In this document: in pieces, positions 44,036 through 53,703 of the stretch
How the letters are laid out: each line of letters opens with the position of its first letter
Numbering within the stretch: position 1 is the first letter of the stretch
Assembly (NCBI GenBank): GCA_035266845.1
Contig: DATFMP010000023.1
Location: forward strand, 35,820 to 99,819
Source: DATFMP01 sp035266845
GTDB taxonomy: Bacteria; SAR324; JACQKK01
Direction of reading: 5' to 3'
Length of the DNA stretch: 64,000 nucleotides
Notes under the pieces: generated by a model
What the model was told of the DNA's origin: nothing
Database searches by the model: none
The model's input: only the letters and a program-made list of their open reading frames with translations
Program-made: the position numbers and the translations under genes

Positions 44036-44740
44036 ATGGCACCAAGCCAGTCACCTCGCATCGCCGTGCTGATTCCCGCCGCCGGCAGCGGGCAGCGCGT
44101 GGGCGCCCCGACCAACAAGCTGCTGCTGCCCCTGTTCGGCACCGCGGTGATCGTGCACACCGTGCGCGCCTTTCAGGCCCACCCCTCCATCACCAGCATC
44201 GGCGTGATCACGCGCGCAACGGACCAGCCCGGGCTGCAACGCTGCTTTGGGGCCGGTACCGCCCGTTACCGGCTGCTGCCATGGATCACGGGGGGTGCGC
44301 AGCGGCAAGACTCCGTGTATAACGGGCTGGCAGCCCTTGCGCACGACCCGCCGGACTGGGTACTCGTGCACGACGGGGCCCGGCCTTGCTGCAGCACGGC
44401 GCTGATCGAACGGGTCATCGCAGCCCTGGACGCGGCGCCGGGGGTGGTACCCGTGCTGCCCATGACGGATACGGTGCGACGCATCGCGGCGAGCCATAGC
44501 GAGGTGCTGCCACGCGAGCACCTGTATCGCACACAGACGCCCCAGGGCTTCCACTGGGACGCGCTCTGGGAGGCCCATCAGGCCGCGCGGAAGGCCGGCC
44601 TGGAAGCAACGGACGATGCGCAGTTGCTGGAAGCACGCGGCGTGGAGGTGGCCTTTGTGGAGGGCGACCCGGAGAACGTGAAGATCACCACGCCGCAGGA
44701 CTTGGGATATGCGGAGTGGCTGCTGCACCGGAAGTCCTGA
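44036..44740 (+). CDS. ispD: 2-C-methyl-D-erythritol 4-phosphate cytidylyltransferase
   Basis: A 234-residue IspD. AVLIPAAGSGQRVGAPTNKLLLPL is the nucleotide-binding loop, GGAQRQDSVYNGLAAL and VLVHDGARPCCS the conserved centre, and LYRTQTPQGFHWDALWEAH plus EGDPENVKITTPQDL the C-terminal part. It makes CDP-methylerythritol in the non-mevalonate isoprenoid pathway. No ispF follows, although the two are often paired or fused. It diverges from moeA. Confidence 0.95.
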   Translation: MAPSQSPRIAVLIPAAGSGQRVGAPTNKLLLPLFGTAVIVHTVRAFQAHPSITSIGVITRATDQPGLQRCFGAGTARYRLLPWITGGAQRQDSVYNGLAALAHDPPDWVLVHDGARPCCSTALIERVIAALDAAPGVVPVLPMTDTVRRIAASHSEVLPREHLYRTQTPQGFHWDALWEAHQAARKAGLEATDDAQLLEARGVEVAFVEGDPENVKITTPQDLGYAEWLLHRKS

Positions 44741-44860
44741 ACCGCTTGCGACCGCCGGGCCGCCGGCATCCAGAGCAGAGTGTGACCCCGCCCGGACCGG
44801 CGGACCCTCGAGACCGCTTCCGGCGTCCTTGGCTGGGGGTGGAAACTGAGCGCTGAATCG

Positions 44861-46960
44861 ATGACCTGGCTCACCCCTTCACGACCGTCTCCCAAGGCCC
44901 GCAATCGCCGCAGCGCCCGCACCCTGCGCGCGCGGCTGGCCGCCACTGTGGGCCAGTGGGTGCTCTCAGCGCTCCTCGTCGTCCTGCTGCTGCTGGCCGC
45001 CGGGCAGGGCTCGCCGGCCCTGGCCCAGAAGCGAAGTTCATCCGATAAGGCCAACATCGAGATGAACTTCAAGAACGTGGATATCGTGAATTTCCTCACG
45101 ATCATGTCCCAGGCGCTGGACATCCCGCTGGTGTGGGATGAAACGAAGGTGCGGGGCGCCATCACGCTGGTATCGCCCACCAAGTTCAACCGGAAGGACG
45201 CGCTCAATATCTTCGAAACCGTGCTGAACATGCACGGCTACACGACCATCCGCAGCCCGGACAGCCCGATCGTGCAAGTGGTGCCCGCGCAGGATGCACC
45301 GCGGCTGCCTTCCCCCACCCGTGGCGCGGCGGGCGGCAAGGATCACGACTACTTCATCACGCAGATCATTCCTCTGAAGTACGCCGACGCGAATCAGGTA
45401 CGGGCGGCCATCACGCCGTTGATCTCCAAGAGCGCCGGGCTGGCGATCTATGCTCCGGGCAATGTGCTGGTGCTTTCCGACACGGAGCCCAACGTGCGGC
45501 GCATCCAGGAGATCATAAAGGAGATGGACGTCCCCCCGGGGGACGTCGACTTCGCGGTGATCCCGCTCAAGTACGCAAGCGCCAACAAGATGGTGCCGCT
45601 GCTGACCACGCTCAGCGCGGCGCTGCCGGGCGAGCCGGGCATACCGGCGCCGCGCGGGAGGCGCGCCGTCGCGCCCCAGGCGGGCGGGACGGAACTGAAG
45701 GCCGTGGCGGATGACCGCACCAACACGCTGATCCTGGTCGGAGATCCGCTGGTATTGGAGAAGTTCCGCAATATCATCAGCACGTTGGATGTACCCGGTG
45801 CGGTGGAGGAGCGGGGCGTCAAGGTGTTCCATCTGCAGTACGCGGATGCCACCGACCTGGTAAAAATCCTCAAGGACGTCAACCTGCGGGAGTCAACGCA
45901 GCCCGGCCAGCCACCGCAGGCCCAGGCCGCCGCGGCGAGTCAACTCTCGCGGCTCACGATCACGGCGGACAAGGCCACCAATACGCTAATTGTGTTCGGC
46001 CCGTCCGAGTTGATCGCCACCATGGGCGATATGGTCAAGGCCCTGGATGTGCGCCGGCCCCAGGTCTACGTCGAGGTGCTCATCATGGAGATGACCTTCG
46101 GCAAGAGTCTGGACCTGGGCGTGCGCTGGCAGGCGACCGGCACGGTGAAGAACGGCGCCGTCGGCATCGGCACGCCGGACGCCACCCCGAACACGCTGGA
46201 GAACGCCCTGGCCGCCGGGCAGGGCTCGGCCGTGGGTATCGTGGGCAACGAGATCACCTTCGCCGGGCAGAAGTTCACCTCGTTCAGCGGCTTTATCAAG
46301 GCCACCCAGCAGGACCAGGACCTGAACGTGCTGGCCAACCCGCAATTGCTCACGCTGAACAACCAGGAAGCCGAGATCAACGTCAGCCAGGTGGTGCCTG
46401 TCTCCACACGCACGGTGACCAACCAGACGCTGCAGACGACGACCGAGTATGAGTTCAAGGACGTCGGCATCATCCTGAAGATCACGCCGCAGATCACGGG
46501 CAACGACAAGGTGCGCCTGGCGATCGACCAGGAGTCGAGCAGCATCGCCGCCCAGCAGGACGTGCAGAACGTCAGCCAGCAGGCCATCACCACCCTCAAG
46601 CGCAAGCTGAACACCCAGGTCGTGGTGGACAACAACACCACGATGGCCATCGGCGGGCTGATCCAGGATCAGACGGTCGAGTCCGCCACCAAGGTGCCCT
46701 GCCTGGGCGACATCCCGGTGCTGGGCTGGCTGTTCCGGTCTACCAACGATACGGTGCGCAAGACCAACCTGATCATCTTCATCCGGCCCCACATCATCCT
46801 CACGCCAGAGGATCTGGAGGCCCAGACCGTGCGAGCGCAGCAGCGCTACGACACCGTGCGCGCGCCGAAGGTGGATGCGGAAAGCCTGCTGCGCAAGGAC
46901 TTCGAACTGCCGCAGAAACCATCGGCCAAGCCGCAGACCGAGCCGGCCCCGAAGCAGTAG
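44861..46960 (+). CDS. gspD: Type II secretion system secretin GspD
   Basis: A 699-residue secretin. A signal-like N-terminal segment (residues 35-57) is followed by N0 (NIEMNFKNVDIVNFLTIMSQ), then N1-N3 modules with YADANQVRAAITPL, ASANKMVPLLTTL and YADATDLVKILKD, and the C-terminal secretin domain with QVYVEVLIMEM and VPCLGDIPVLGWLFRST. The order matches GspD rather than PilQ. It forms the outer-membrane channel. No other gsp gene is in the window, so the rest of the system must be elsewhere. Confidence 0.92.
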   Translation: MTWLTPSRPSPKARNRRSARTLRARLAATVGQWVLSALLVVLLLLAAGQGSPALAQKRSSSDKANIEMNFKNVDIVNFLTIMSQALDIPLVWDETKVRGAITLVSPTKFNRKDALNIFETVLNMHGYTTIRSPDSPIVQVVPAQDAPRLPSPTRGAAGGKDHDYFITQIIPLKYADANQVRAAITPLISKSAGLAIYAPGNVLVLSDTEPNVRRIQEIIKEMDVPPGDVDFAVIPLKYASANKMVPLLTTLSAALPGEPGIPAPRGRRAVAPQAGGTELKAVADDRTNTLILVGDPLVLEKFRNIISTLDVPGAVEERGVKVFHLQYADATDLVKILKDVNLRESTQPGQPPQAQAAAASQLSRLTITADKATNTLIVFGPSELIATMGDMVKALDVRRPQVYVEVLIMEMTFGKSLDLGVRWQATGTVKNGAVGIGTPDATPNTLENALAAGQGSAVGIVGNEITFAGQKFTSFSGFIKATQQDQDLNVLANPQLLTLNNQEAEINVSQVVPVSTRTVTNQTLQTTTEYEFKDVGIILKITPQITGNDKVRLAIDQESSSIAAQQDVQNVSQQAITTLKRKLNTQVVVDNNTTMAIGGLIQDQTVESATKVPCLGDIPVLGWLFRSTNDTVRKTNLIIFIRPHIILTPEDLEAQTVRAQQRYDTVRAPKVDAESLLRKDFELPQKPSAKPQTEPAPKQ

Positions 46961-46997
46961 CCTCCGCGACACCCCGCTCAGGGAGGAGCGCCCGGCC

Positions 46998-47816
46998 ATG
47001 TACGACCCCCTCCAGGTCACGCTGCCGATCTTCGATGGTCCGCTGGACCTGCTGCTGCACCTTGTGCGCAAGCAGGAACTTGACATCAACGAGGTGCGCC
47101 TGGCCGATCTCACCGAGCCCTACCTGGCTTATGTGGAGCGCATTCAGGAGCTGAACCTGGACCAGGGCGGCGAATTCCTGGCCATCGCGGCCACGCTTAT
47201 CTGGATCAAGTCGCGCACGCTGCTCCCCCGCGAAACGCAGGAAGAGGACGAGCCAGACCCCGAGACATTGGAGGAGATGCTGCTGCTGCGCCTGCAGGAG
47301 TATCAGCGCTTCAAGGATGCCGCGGTGCAGCTCGCCGATCGGGATCTGCTGGGCCGCGACGTGTTCGCCCGCTCGCCCGAATCCGAGCCCGAGGCGCCGC
47401 CGTCCGAGGGCCCGGCCATCGAGGAGGTCTCGCTCTTCAGCCTGCTGGAGGCCTTCCGCGAGGCACTGGAGCGCTCCGCCAACGTGCGCAACCTGCACAT
47501 CATCCCCGAGCGCTCGCGGGTCGAGGACAAGGTGGATGCCCTGCTGCGGCGCATGGCCAGTGGGTCGTCGCTGTTCCTGCACGACCTGTTCGCCGACGCC
47601 GTGGACCGCGAGGAGATCATCCTCACCTTCATCGCCATGCTGGAACTGGTGCGCCTGCAGGCGGTGCGCATCAGTCAGGCAGGGCTGAACGGCCCGGTGC
47701 TATGCACGGCCACCGAGCGGCTGGTGGCGGGCGGGGAGGAGTTCCGGGCCCGCCTGCTGGCCGGCATCCTGGGCGAGTCGGCAGAACCTCCCGACGACCC
47801 GCCTGCGGCCGGTTAA
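46998..47816 (+). CDS. scpA: Segregation and condensation protein A
   Basis: A 272-residue ScpA (kleisin). The N-terminal FDGPLDLLLHLVRKQELDINEVRLADLTEPYL and EFLAIAATLIWIKSRTLLPR are diagnostic, as is the C-terminal winged-helix region VFLHDLF-like (SSLFLHDLFADAVDREEIILTFIAMLELVRLQ). It bridges the Smc heads for chromosome condensation. ATG 46998 follows AGGGAGGAG. The usual neighbour scpB is not here. Confidence 0.93.
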   Translation: MYDPLQVTLPIFDGPLDLLLHLVRKQELDINEVRLADLTEPYLAYVERIQELNLDQGGEFLAIAATLIWIKSRTLLPRETQEEDEPDPETLEEMLLLRLQEYQRFKDAAVQLADRDLLGRDVFARSPESEPEAPPSEGPAIEEVSLFSLLEAFREALERSANVRNLHIIPERSRVEDKVDALLRRMASGSSLFLHDLFADAVDREEIILTFIAMLELVRLQAVRISQAGLNGPVLCTATERLVAGGEEFRARLLAGILGESAEPPDDPPAAG

Positions 47817-47872
47817 GCGCCGACCTCCCCAGGTGGCCCGGCGGCCGGGCACCCCCGCCCTCGCCGGTCGCG

Positions 47873-48322
47873 TCAGTAGCGCACCACCAGCACCGCCCCC
47901 GCGATCAACAGCAGGCAGCCCACCAGCTTGATGGGCGAGATGGAGCTGACGGGCGATGCCAGCCAGCCGAAGTGGGAGATCACCATGCGCGCGATGAGCT
48001 GCATGGAGAGCACGATCACGAACACCCGCAGGGCGCCCACACGTGGAATGAGGAACGTATTGCTGCCCACCACGACCACGCTGATCATGCCGGCCACGAA
48101 GTACCAGCGCGGCGCCGTCGCCAGGGCCGAAAACGCGGCGCGATCGTAGGTGACCGCACAGATGAGGGTGATCAGCAGGAAGCCGATCCCGTAGAACGAG
48201 AAGGTGGCCACCAGCGGCGAGTTGATCCGGGCCCCAAGGGCGCCATTGATGGGCACGTGGATACCACCCAGGATGCCCACCACGATCGCCAGCACGTAAT
48301 AGCCCAGCATCTGTGTGCTCAT
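47873..48322 (-). CDS. DMT-superfamily transporter, YdcZ/DUF606 type
   Basis: A 149-residue protein with about five membrane helices. YYVLAIVVGILGGIHVPINGALGARINSPLVATFSFYGIG and the C-terminal SPIKLVGCLLLIAGAVLVVRY match the DUF606/YdcZ family of half-size DMT exporters. Its ATG at 48322 has AGGAG just upstream. It is convergent with scpA across 56 nt. Substrate unknown. Confidence 0.85.
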   Translation of the reverse strand: MSTQMLGYYVLAIVVGILGGIHVPINGALGARINSPLVATFSFYGIGFLLITLICAVTYDRAAFSALATAPRWYFVAGMISVVVVGSNTFLIPRVGALRVFVIVLSMQLIARMVISHFGWLASPVSSISPIKLVGCLLLIAGAVLVVRY

Positions 48323-48583
48323 CGCTCTCCTTGCATCGCTCAAGCGGCCGTTCTGCCATGCCCGCGCAGCGCCACCCGGCGCCAGGGCGCAGCCCCCGTG
48401 CGTTGGCGGCTCGGGCCCATCTTGCGCACGGCGCCCGGCACTGTCCAACACTTTTTGCACCGGCTCTGGAGCGCGACCCAGGCCACGCCACGCGCGGCGC
48501 CCGGGCGTATCCTCGGCGGCGCAATGTTGGTACCATGGAAGCCAGGAATGCCCCGTGCCGTCCCACCCTGCCGACCGACCGCC

Positions 48584-49921
48584 ATGCGTATCGTGCTCGC
48601 GTTGACCCTGCTGGCCGGGCTGCTGGCCGCACCCGTCCGGGCCCAGCAGCCGGCGCCTCGTGGGGCCATAATGGTGATCACCGTGGATCAGGCCATCACC
48701 GGCGGGACGACCAGCTACATCCGCTCGGCGCTGGAGCGGGCCACGCTGGACGGCGCAACGTGCCTCATCATCCGGCTCGATACACCCGGTGGGCTGCTCA
48801 GCGCCACGCACGACATCGTGCAGGACATCCTCAACGCACGCGTGCCGGTGGTCGTGTACATCTCGCCCCAGGGCGCGCGTGGCGCATCGGCGGGCACCAT
48901 CATCACCATGGCCTCGCACGTGGCCGCGATGGCCCCCGCCACGCACATCGGTGCGGCCCACCCCGTCTCCCTGTTCGGGGGCGGAGACGACAAGATCATG
49001 GCCGAGAAGATCATCAACGACACGTCGGCCTACATCGAATCCATCGCCGAGTTGCGGCACCGCAACGTGAAGTGGGCCATCTCCGCGGTGCGCGAGTCCA
49101 AGTCCATCACCGCCGACAAGGCCAAGGAACTGGGCGTCATCGATCTGCTGGCCGACGACCTGCCCGACCTGGTGCGCCAGCTCAACGGGCGCCAGGTGCG
49201 CATGGACAAGTCCACCACGGTCACGCTCGATACGGTGGGCAAGCCGGTGGTGGACCTCAACATGAGCTTCTCGCAGGGCTTCATCACCGCGCTTAGCAAT
49301 CCCAACCTGGTGTTCTTCCTGCTGGCGCTGGCGGCCCTGGGGCTCTACCTGGAATTCTCGCACCCCGGGCTGATCCTGCCCGGGGTGACCGGGGCTATCT
49401 CGTTGATCCTGGCCCTGATCGCCATGCAGACGCTGCCCATCAGCTACGGTTCGCTGGGGCTGATCCTGCTGGGCGTGGCGCTGCTGATCGCGGAGACCTT
49501 CGTGCCGAGCTTCGGCGTGTTGGGCATCAGCGGCATCGCCAGCATCCTTTTCGGTTCCCTGTTCCTGCTGGATCAGTCGCGCACGGACCTACAGGTATCG
49601 CGGCCCATGGTATTCGCCACCGTGGCTGTGCTGGCCGTGGCGGCGCTGATCATCGGGAGACTGCTCCTGCGCAGCTTTCGCATGCCGCAGCGCTCGTTCC
49701 AGTCCACCATGGTGGGCCGCGTGGCCCGTGTGACGGAGGCCGTCGCGCCCGGCCAGCCGGGTGTTGTCATTGTCAATGGCGAGCTGTGGCGGGCCACCGC
49801 CGCGGTGCCCCTGGAGGCCGATACGACCGTAGTCATCGAAGCCGTGGAGGGCCTTCAGGTGCGCGTGGCCCCCATGGATGCTATTGCACAGACGCAGTCC
49901 CCCGGAACGGCGCAGGTCTGA
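48584..49921 (+). CDS. NfeD-family membrane serine protease (ClpP-class)
   Basis: A 445-residue NfeD long form. A signal peptide (residues 1-20, AAPVRAQ) precedes a ClpP-like domain with S102 in GARGASAGTIITMASH and K142 in MAEKIIND as the Ser/Lys catalytic pair. Four or five membrane helices follow (about 230-370), then a C-terminal OB-like NfeD domain with GELWRATA. These proteases act with stomatins at the membrane, and the next gene encodes exactly such a protein 28 nt downstream. Start ATG 48584 places the signal peptide correctly. Confidence 0.92.
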   Translation: MRIVLALTLLAGLLAAPVRAQQPAPRGAIMVITVDQAITGGTTSYIRSALERATLDGATCLIIRLDTPGGLLSATHDIVQDILNARVPVVVYISPQGARGASAGTIITMASHVAAMAPATHIGAAHPVSLFGGGDDKIMAEKIINDTSAYIESIAELRHRNVKWAISAVRESKSITADKAKELGVIDLLADDLPDLVRQLNGRQVRMDKSTTVTLDTVGKPVVDLNMSFSQGFITALSNPNLVFFLLALAALGLYLEFSHPGLILPGVTGAISLILALIAMQTLPISYGSLGLILLGVALLIAETFVPSFGVLGISGIASILFGSLFLLDQSRTDLQVSRPMVFATVAVLAVAALIIGRLLLRSFRMPQRSFQSTMVGRVARVTEAVAPGQPGVVIVNGELWRATAAVPLEADTTVVIEAVEGLQVRVAPMDAIAQTQSPGTAQV

Positions 49922-49949
49922 ACGCCGCCCAACCCCCTCGGAGTACATC

Positions 49950-50762
49950 ATGGACCAGATCGGTATTGGCGTCGTCGTCATCGTCGTGCTAGGGCTGCTG
50001 TTCGCCTCCGTGCGCATCCTGCCGGAATTCGAGCGGGGCGTGATCTTTCGCCTTGGGCGGGCCATCGGGGTCAAGGGCCCGGGGCTGTTCCTGCTCATCC
50101 CCGTGGTGGACAAGATGGCGCGGGTGAGCCTGCGCACGGTGGTGATGGACATTCCCCCGCAAGACGTCATCACCAAGGACAACGTGACCATGAAGGTCAA
50201 CGCGGTGAACTACTTCCGCGTCGTGGACCCCATGAAGGCCATCATCCAGGTGGAGGACTACCTCTACGCCACCGGCCAGCTCGCCCAGACCACCCTGCGC
50301 GCCGTGCTGGGCCAAGTGGAGCTGGACCACGTGCTCAGTGAGCGCGAGGCCATCAACCGCGAACTCCAGCAGATCCTGGACACCCACACGGACCCCTGGG
50401 GCATCAAGGTCTCGCAGGTGGAACTGAAGGACCTGGACCTGCCCGCCGAGATGCGCCAGTCCATCGCCCGGCAGGCCCAGGCCGAACGGGACCGCCGCGC
50501 CAAAGTGATCATGGCGCAGGCGGAGGAGGCGGCCGCGCAGCACCTGTTGAACGCGTCGGACATCATCGCCCGCGATCCGGTGGCCGTGCAGCTCCGCTTC
50601 ATGCAGACGCTCACGGAGATCACCGGGCCCAACAACACCACGACCATCGTGCCCATCCCCGTGGACCTGATCAGCCACATGATAGGCTTGGTGGGCAAGC
50701 AGGGCCCTCGCCACGGCAACGCCCCGGCCAATCCCCCGCCCGGCGACGGCGCGGACGACTAG
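49950..50762 (+). CDS. Stomatin-like SPFH/band-7 protein
   Basis: A 270-residue stomatin with an N-terminal membrane segment (residues 3-20) and an SPFH domain: ERGVIFRLGRAIGVKGPGLFLLIPVVD, IPPQDVITKDNVTMKVNAV, then a coiled-coil RQAQAERDRRAKVIMAQAEEAA. The C-terminal tail is Gly/Pro/Asp-rich. It forms an operon with the NfeD protease and is the probable substrate or scaffold; NfeD/stomatin pairs are a known conserved unit. Confidence 0.93.
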   Translation: MDQIGIGVVVIVVLGLLFASVRILPEFERGVIFRLGRAIGVKGPGLFLLIPVVDKMARVSLRTVVMDIPPQDVITKDNVTMKVNAVNYFRVVDPMKAIIQVEDYLYATGQLAQTTLRAVLGQVELDHVLSEREAINRELQQILDTHTDPWGIKVSQVELKDLDLPAEMRQSIARQAQAERDRRAKVIMAQAEEAAAQHLLNASDIIARDPVAVQLRFMQTLTEITGPNNTTTIVPIPVDLISHMIGLVGKQGPRHGNAPANPPPGDGADD

Positions 50763-50990
50763 CCCGATTTCCTGCCGGCAATCTTAGTGCCTGGGGGGAG
50801 CCGTCGCTCCCCCAGACCCCCCTGATGCCCGCCCTGGCTGGCGCAGCGGGGCGCGCCTCAGGCTTGCGCGGCCGGCCCACGCGGTTGCACATTGACCCGA
50901 ATTCTGGTGTCGTGGGCGGCGTCGGCCGCCGGCCCGCCTCCCACGAACCAGGGCCGCACGGTCCGCCGCGCAACCTGCAGGGACGCCGCG

Positions 50991-52013
50991 ATGAAGCTGG
51001 ATGCACAATTAGGGGTGTACGACCTGGCCGCCGTGCCGGCCGAGGCACAGCGCCTGGAGCGCCTGGGCTTCGATGGCCTGTGGAGCTTCGAGACGCAGCA
51101 CAACCCCTTCCTGGCGCTGGCTTTCGCGGCCTCGGGCACACAGAAGCTGGAGCTGGGCACGAACATCGCAGTGGCCTTCGCCCGCACGCCCATGGCCACG
51201 GCGATGGTGGCGTGGGACCTGGCGCAGGCCAGCGGCGGGCGCTTCCAGCTGGGGCTGGGCACGCAGGTGCGGGCGCACATCGAGCGCCGCTTCGGCACCG
51301 AATGGGGCCGCCCGGCAGCGCGCATCAAGGAATACATCCGCTGCATGCAGGCCATCTGGGACAGCTTCCAGAACGGCACCAAGCCGGCCTTCGAGGGCGA
51401 GTTCTACCGCTTCAAGCTCATCACGCCCTTCTTCAACCCCGGACCCATCGACCACCCGCGCATCCCGATCTACGTGGCGGGGGTGAACCCCACCATGTGC
51501 CGCGCGGCGGGCGAGGTAGCGGACGGGTTCCACGTGCACCCCATGCACTCCGTACGCTACCTGCGCGAGGTGGCGCGTCCCGCGCTGGACGAAGGCGCGC
51601 GCGTCAGCGGCAAGCGCGTGGACGACCTGGAGCTGTTCGCGCCGGTCTTCGCCATCACGGGCCGCACGCCCGAGGAGACCGCCGAGCGCGAACGTTTCGT
51701 ACGCGAGCAGATCGCCTTTTACGCCTCCACGCCCAACTACCGCTGCGTGCTGGACGTGCACGGCTGGGCGGGTCAGGGCGAAGAGCTGAGCAAGCTGATG
51801 CGCACGGGGCAATGGGATCGCATGGGCGCCCTGGTGACGGACGAGATGCTGGACGCCTTCGCGGTCACGGGCCCCATGGACAAGCTGCCCGGCCTGCTGC
51901 GTGCCCGCTACGAGGGCCTCGTGCAGCGCATAGCGCTCTACTACCCCATACCGCAAGCCGACCCGGAGGAGACATGGCAGGCATTCCTGGCGGCCTTCCG
52001 GCGGGCAGCCTGA
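50991..52013 (+). CDS. LLM-class flavin-dependent oxidoreductase (TIGR03617-like)
   Basis: A 340-residue luciferase-like monooxygenase-family protein. MKLDAQLGVYDLAAVPAEAQ, LELGTNIAVAFARTPMATA, GRFQLGLGTQVRAHIERRFG and IPIYVAGVNPTMCRAAGEVADGF are conserved. The cofactor (F420 or FMN) cannot be read from sequence alone, though the TIGR03617 group is usually listed as F420-dependent. The start at 50991 follows CAGGGA and begins the family homology. It overlaps the following membrane gene by 40 nt. Confidence 0.88.
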   Translation: MKLDAQLGVYDLAAVPAEAQRLERLGFDGLWSFETQHNPFLALAFAASGTQKLELGTNIAVAFARTPMATAMVAWDLAQASGGRFQLGLGTQVRAHIERRFGTEWGRPAARIKEYIRCMQAIWDSFQNGTKPAFEGEFYRFKLITPFFNPGPIDHPRIPIYVAGVNPTMCRAAGEVADGFHVHPMHSVRYLREVARPALDEGARVSGKRVDDLELFAPVFAITGRTPEETAERERFVREQIAFYASTPNYRCVLDVHGWAGQGEELSKLMRTGQWDRMGALVTDEMLDAFAVTGPMDKLPGLLRARYEGLVQRIALYYPIPQADPEETWQAFLAAFRRAA

Positions 52014-52711
52014 GCCTCACGCCGAACTTCGTCCTCTGGGCGGCCATCTGCTTCATCCTGCTATTCATCGCCGGCACCATCGCCTGGCTGGTGCTGCACG
52101 ATCCTCTGCTGCGTCTGCTGCGCCGCTTGTGGCTGAGTGATCTCATCGTAGCGTGGCTGCTCTACGCCGCGCTGTATCATTTGGTGATCCTCAAGGCCTT
52201 CCGCACGGTGGAGGGTGCTCCCTACGCCGTGTGGGGGCTCTGGGCTGCGCTGGGGCTCTATGTGCTGCTACGGCGGCTGCGCACGCCCCTGCGACGGCCG
52301 GAGCTGCTGTTTGGGCTGGCCGTGCTCACCTGGGCCGCGGTGATCGCCGCGGGCGCGCAGTACGTGCAGGAGACGGAGGCAGACGCCGCCCTGCTGGCCA
52401 AACAGCCTCAGGCGGTGCTGAGCACTGATTCGCCGCACCTACGGCCCCTGCTGCGGGTGCTGCTGCTCACGCGGGTGGACGACGACACGCGCGCGGCCAC
52501 GCTGACCGCCGTGACCATGCTGGACGGTGCCGCTCCGCCCGACCCGACGCTGCTCACGACGTTCCGTTTGGAACGCATTCCGCAGTTGCTGACGCACTAC
52601 CAGCGTGACTTGGCCAAGTTGCAGACGTACGAGTGGATGCAGGTGGCGCTGATGCTGCTGGTACTGCTGCTATGGGGCTTCGGCCAGATGCCGCCGTGGG
52701 AGACGCTCTAG
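51974..52711 (+). CDS. Unknown membrane protein overlapping the LLM gene
   Basis: A 245-residue protein (ATG 51974, GGAGGAG just upstream) with four or five hydrophobic segments: about 20-42, 52-74, 82-100, 110-130 and 225-242. The middle is a charged domain with a long SPHLRPLLRVLLLTRVDDD stretch. It is encoded inside the 3' end of the LLM gene in another frame, indicating coupling. No family recognised. Confidence 0.7.
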   Translation: MAGIPGGLPAGSLSLTPNFVLWAAICFILLFIAGTIAWLVLHDPLLRLLRRLWLSDLIVAWLLYAALYHLVILKAFRTVEGAPYAVWGLWAALGLYVLLRRLRTPLRRPELLFGLAVLTWAAVIAAGAQYVQETEADAALLAKQPQAVLSTDSPHLRPLLRVLLLTRVDDDTRAATLTAVTMLDGAAPPDPTLLTTFRLERIPQLLTHYQRDLAKLQTYEWMQVALMLLVLLLWGFGQMPPWETL

Positions 52712-52718
52712 CTGGCCT

Positions 52719-53675
52719 TCAGAGGGCCAAGCCGATAGCGAAGAGCACGCTGTGTGCCAGCAGCACTTGGCCCGCCTGAGGCGTCATCGGCACCAGCGCC
52801 TGGGGGTCGCGCGCCCGCAGCACCCACCACACCACCAGCGCAGCGTAGGGCAGGGTTGCCAGCGGCAGCAGCACGGCCGCTCCGAAGCCGCCCCAGCGCC
52901 ACAAACCCAGTGGCACGGCATAGGCCAAGGCGGAGAGCAGCGCGTATTCCACCAGGCTCCCCCGCCGCCCGAGCAGCACCGCTAGTGTGGTCTCGCCCTT
53001 GCTGCGGTCGTAGTCCAGGTCGCGGATGTTGTCGATGACCAGGATGTTGGTGGTGAGGGCCGCCACGGGCAGGCTGGCCCACAGCGCCACCGCGGGCAGG
53101 CTGCCCACGGGCGGCCAGAGCGGCCAAGCGTCGGAAAGGACGGCCGCCGCCTGCACGTAGTAGGCGCCCACCACGGAGACAATGCCGAAGAACACGAAGA
53201 AGAGCGGATCGCCCAGGCCGTGGTCACCGAGCGGATAAGGGCCCGCCGAGTACACCAGGCTGGCACCGATGGCCGCCAGGCCGATCAGCAACGCCGGCAG
53301 TCCGCCCACGCCCACCAGATATAGCCCCACCGCCATCGCGACTGCGTAGCAGCCAAGGATCGCGCGACGCAGTTCGACCAGGGTGATCACGCCTTGGGCC
53401 AGGGCCAGCACGAAGGTGGCGTGCTCCCGGTCGTCCGGATGCCGCCGCAGATTGAAGTAGTTGTCCGTGAACACACCGCCAAGCTGCACCAACCAGCCCG
53501 CCAGCAGCGCCGCCAGCGCCGGGCCCACTGCGAACACGCCGGCCTGCCAAGCCAGCGCCGACGCCACCAGCACGGGCGCGACAGCCGTAGGCAGTGTGTG
53601 ACGCGGATAGAGCAGCATCCGCACCCACACCTCGCGGCGAGTAATTGGGACGGCTGGGGAAGCGGTGGAGGACAT
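52719..53675 (-). CDS. menA: UbiA-family prenyltransferase, MenA-like
   Basis: A 318-residue membrane prenyltransferase with about eight helices. The two Asp-rich motifs are recognisable: first LGGVFTDNYFNLRRHPDDRE (altered from the usual ND-x-x-D), second DNIRDLDYDRSKGETTLAVLLGRR, which matches MenA well. MenA attaches the isoprenoid tail to 1,4-dihydroxy-2-naphthoate in menaquinone synthesis. The changed first motif leaves a different aromatic acceptor possible. It is convergent with the gene at 51974 (7 nt). Confidence 0.85.
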   Translation of the reverse strand: MSSTASPAVPITRREVWVRMLLYPRHTLPTAVAPVLVASALAWQAGVFAVGPALAALLAGWLVQLGGVFTDNYFNLRRHPDDREHATFVLALAQGVITLVELRRAILGCYAVAMAVGLYLVGVGGLPALLIGLAAIGASLVYSAGPYPLGDHGLGDPLFFVFFGIVSVVGAYYVQAAAVLSDAWPLWPPVGSLPAVALWASLPVAALTTNILVIDNIRDLDYDRSKGETTLAVLLGRRGSLVEYALLSALAYAVPLGLWRWGGFGAAVLLPLATLPYAALVVWWVLRARDPQALVPMTPQAGQVLLAHSVLFAIGLAL

Positions 53676-53703
53676 CAGGGACGCTCGTAGCGCGGCGCCC
53701 GAG

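Noticed and set aside
47873..49363. Long minus-strand frame extending from the YdcZ-type transporter
   Set aside because: The upstream part is Asp/Gly/His-rich and antisense to the NfeD gene; homology starts only at 48322.
50825..51973. Upstream extension of the membrane gene at 51974
   Set aside because: It lies opposite in frame to the LLM gene, is His/Arg/Gly-rich, and has no homology; a good ribosome-binding site precedes ATG 51974.
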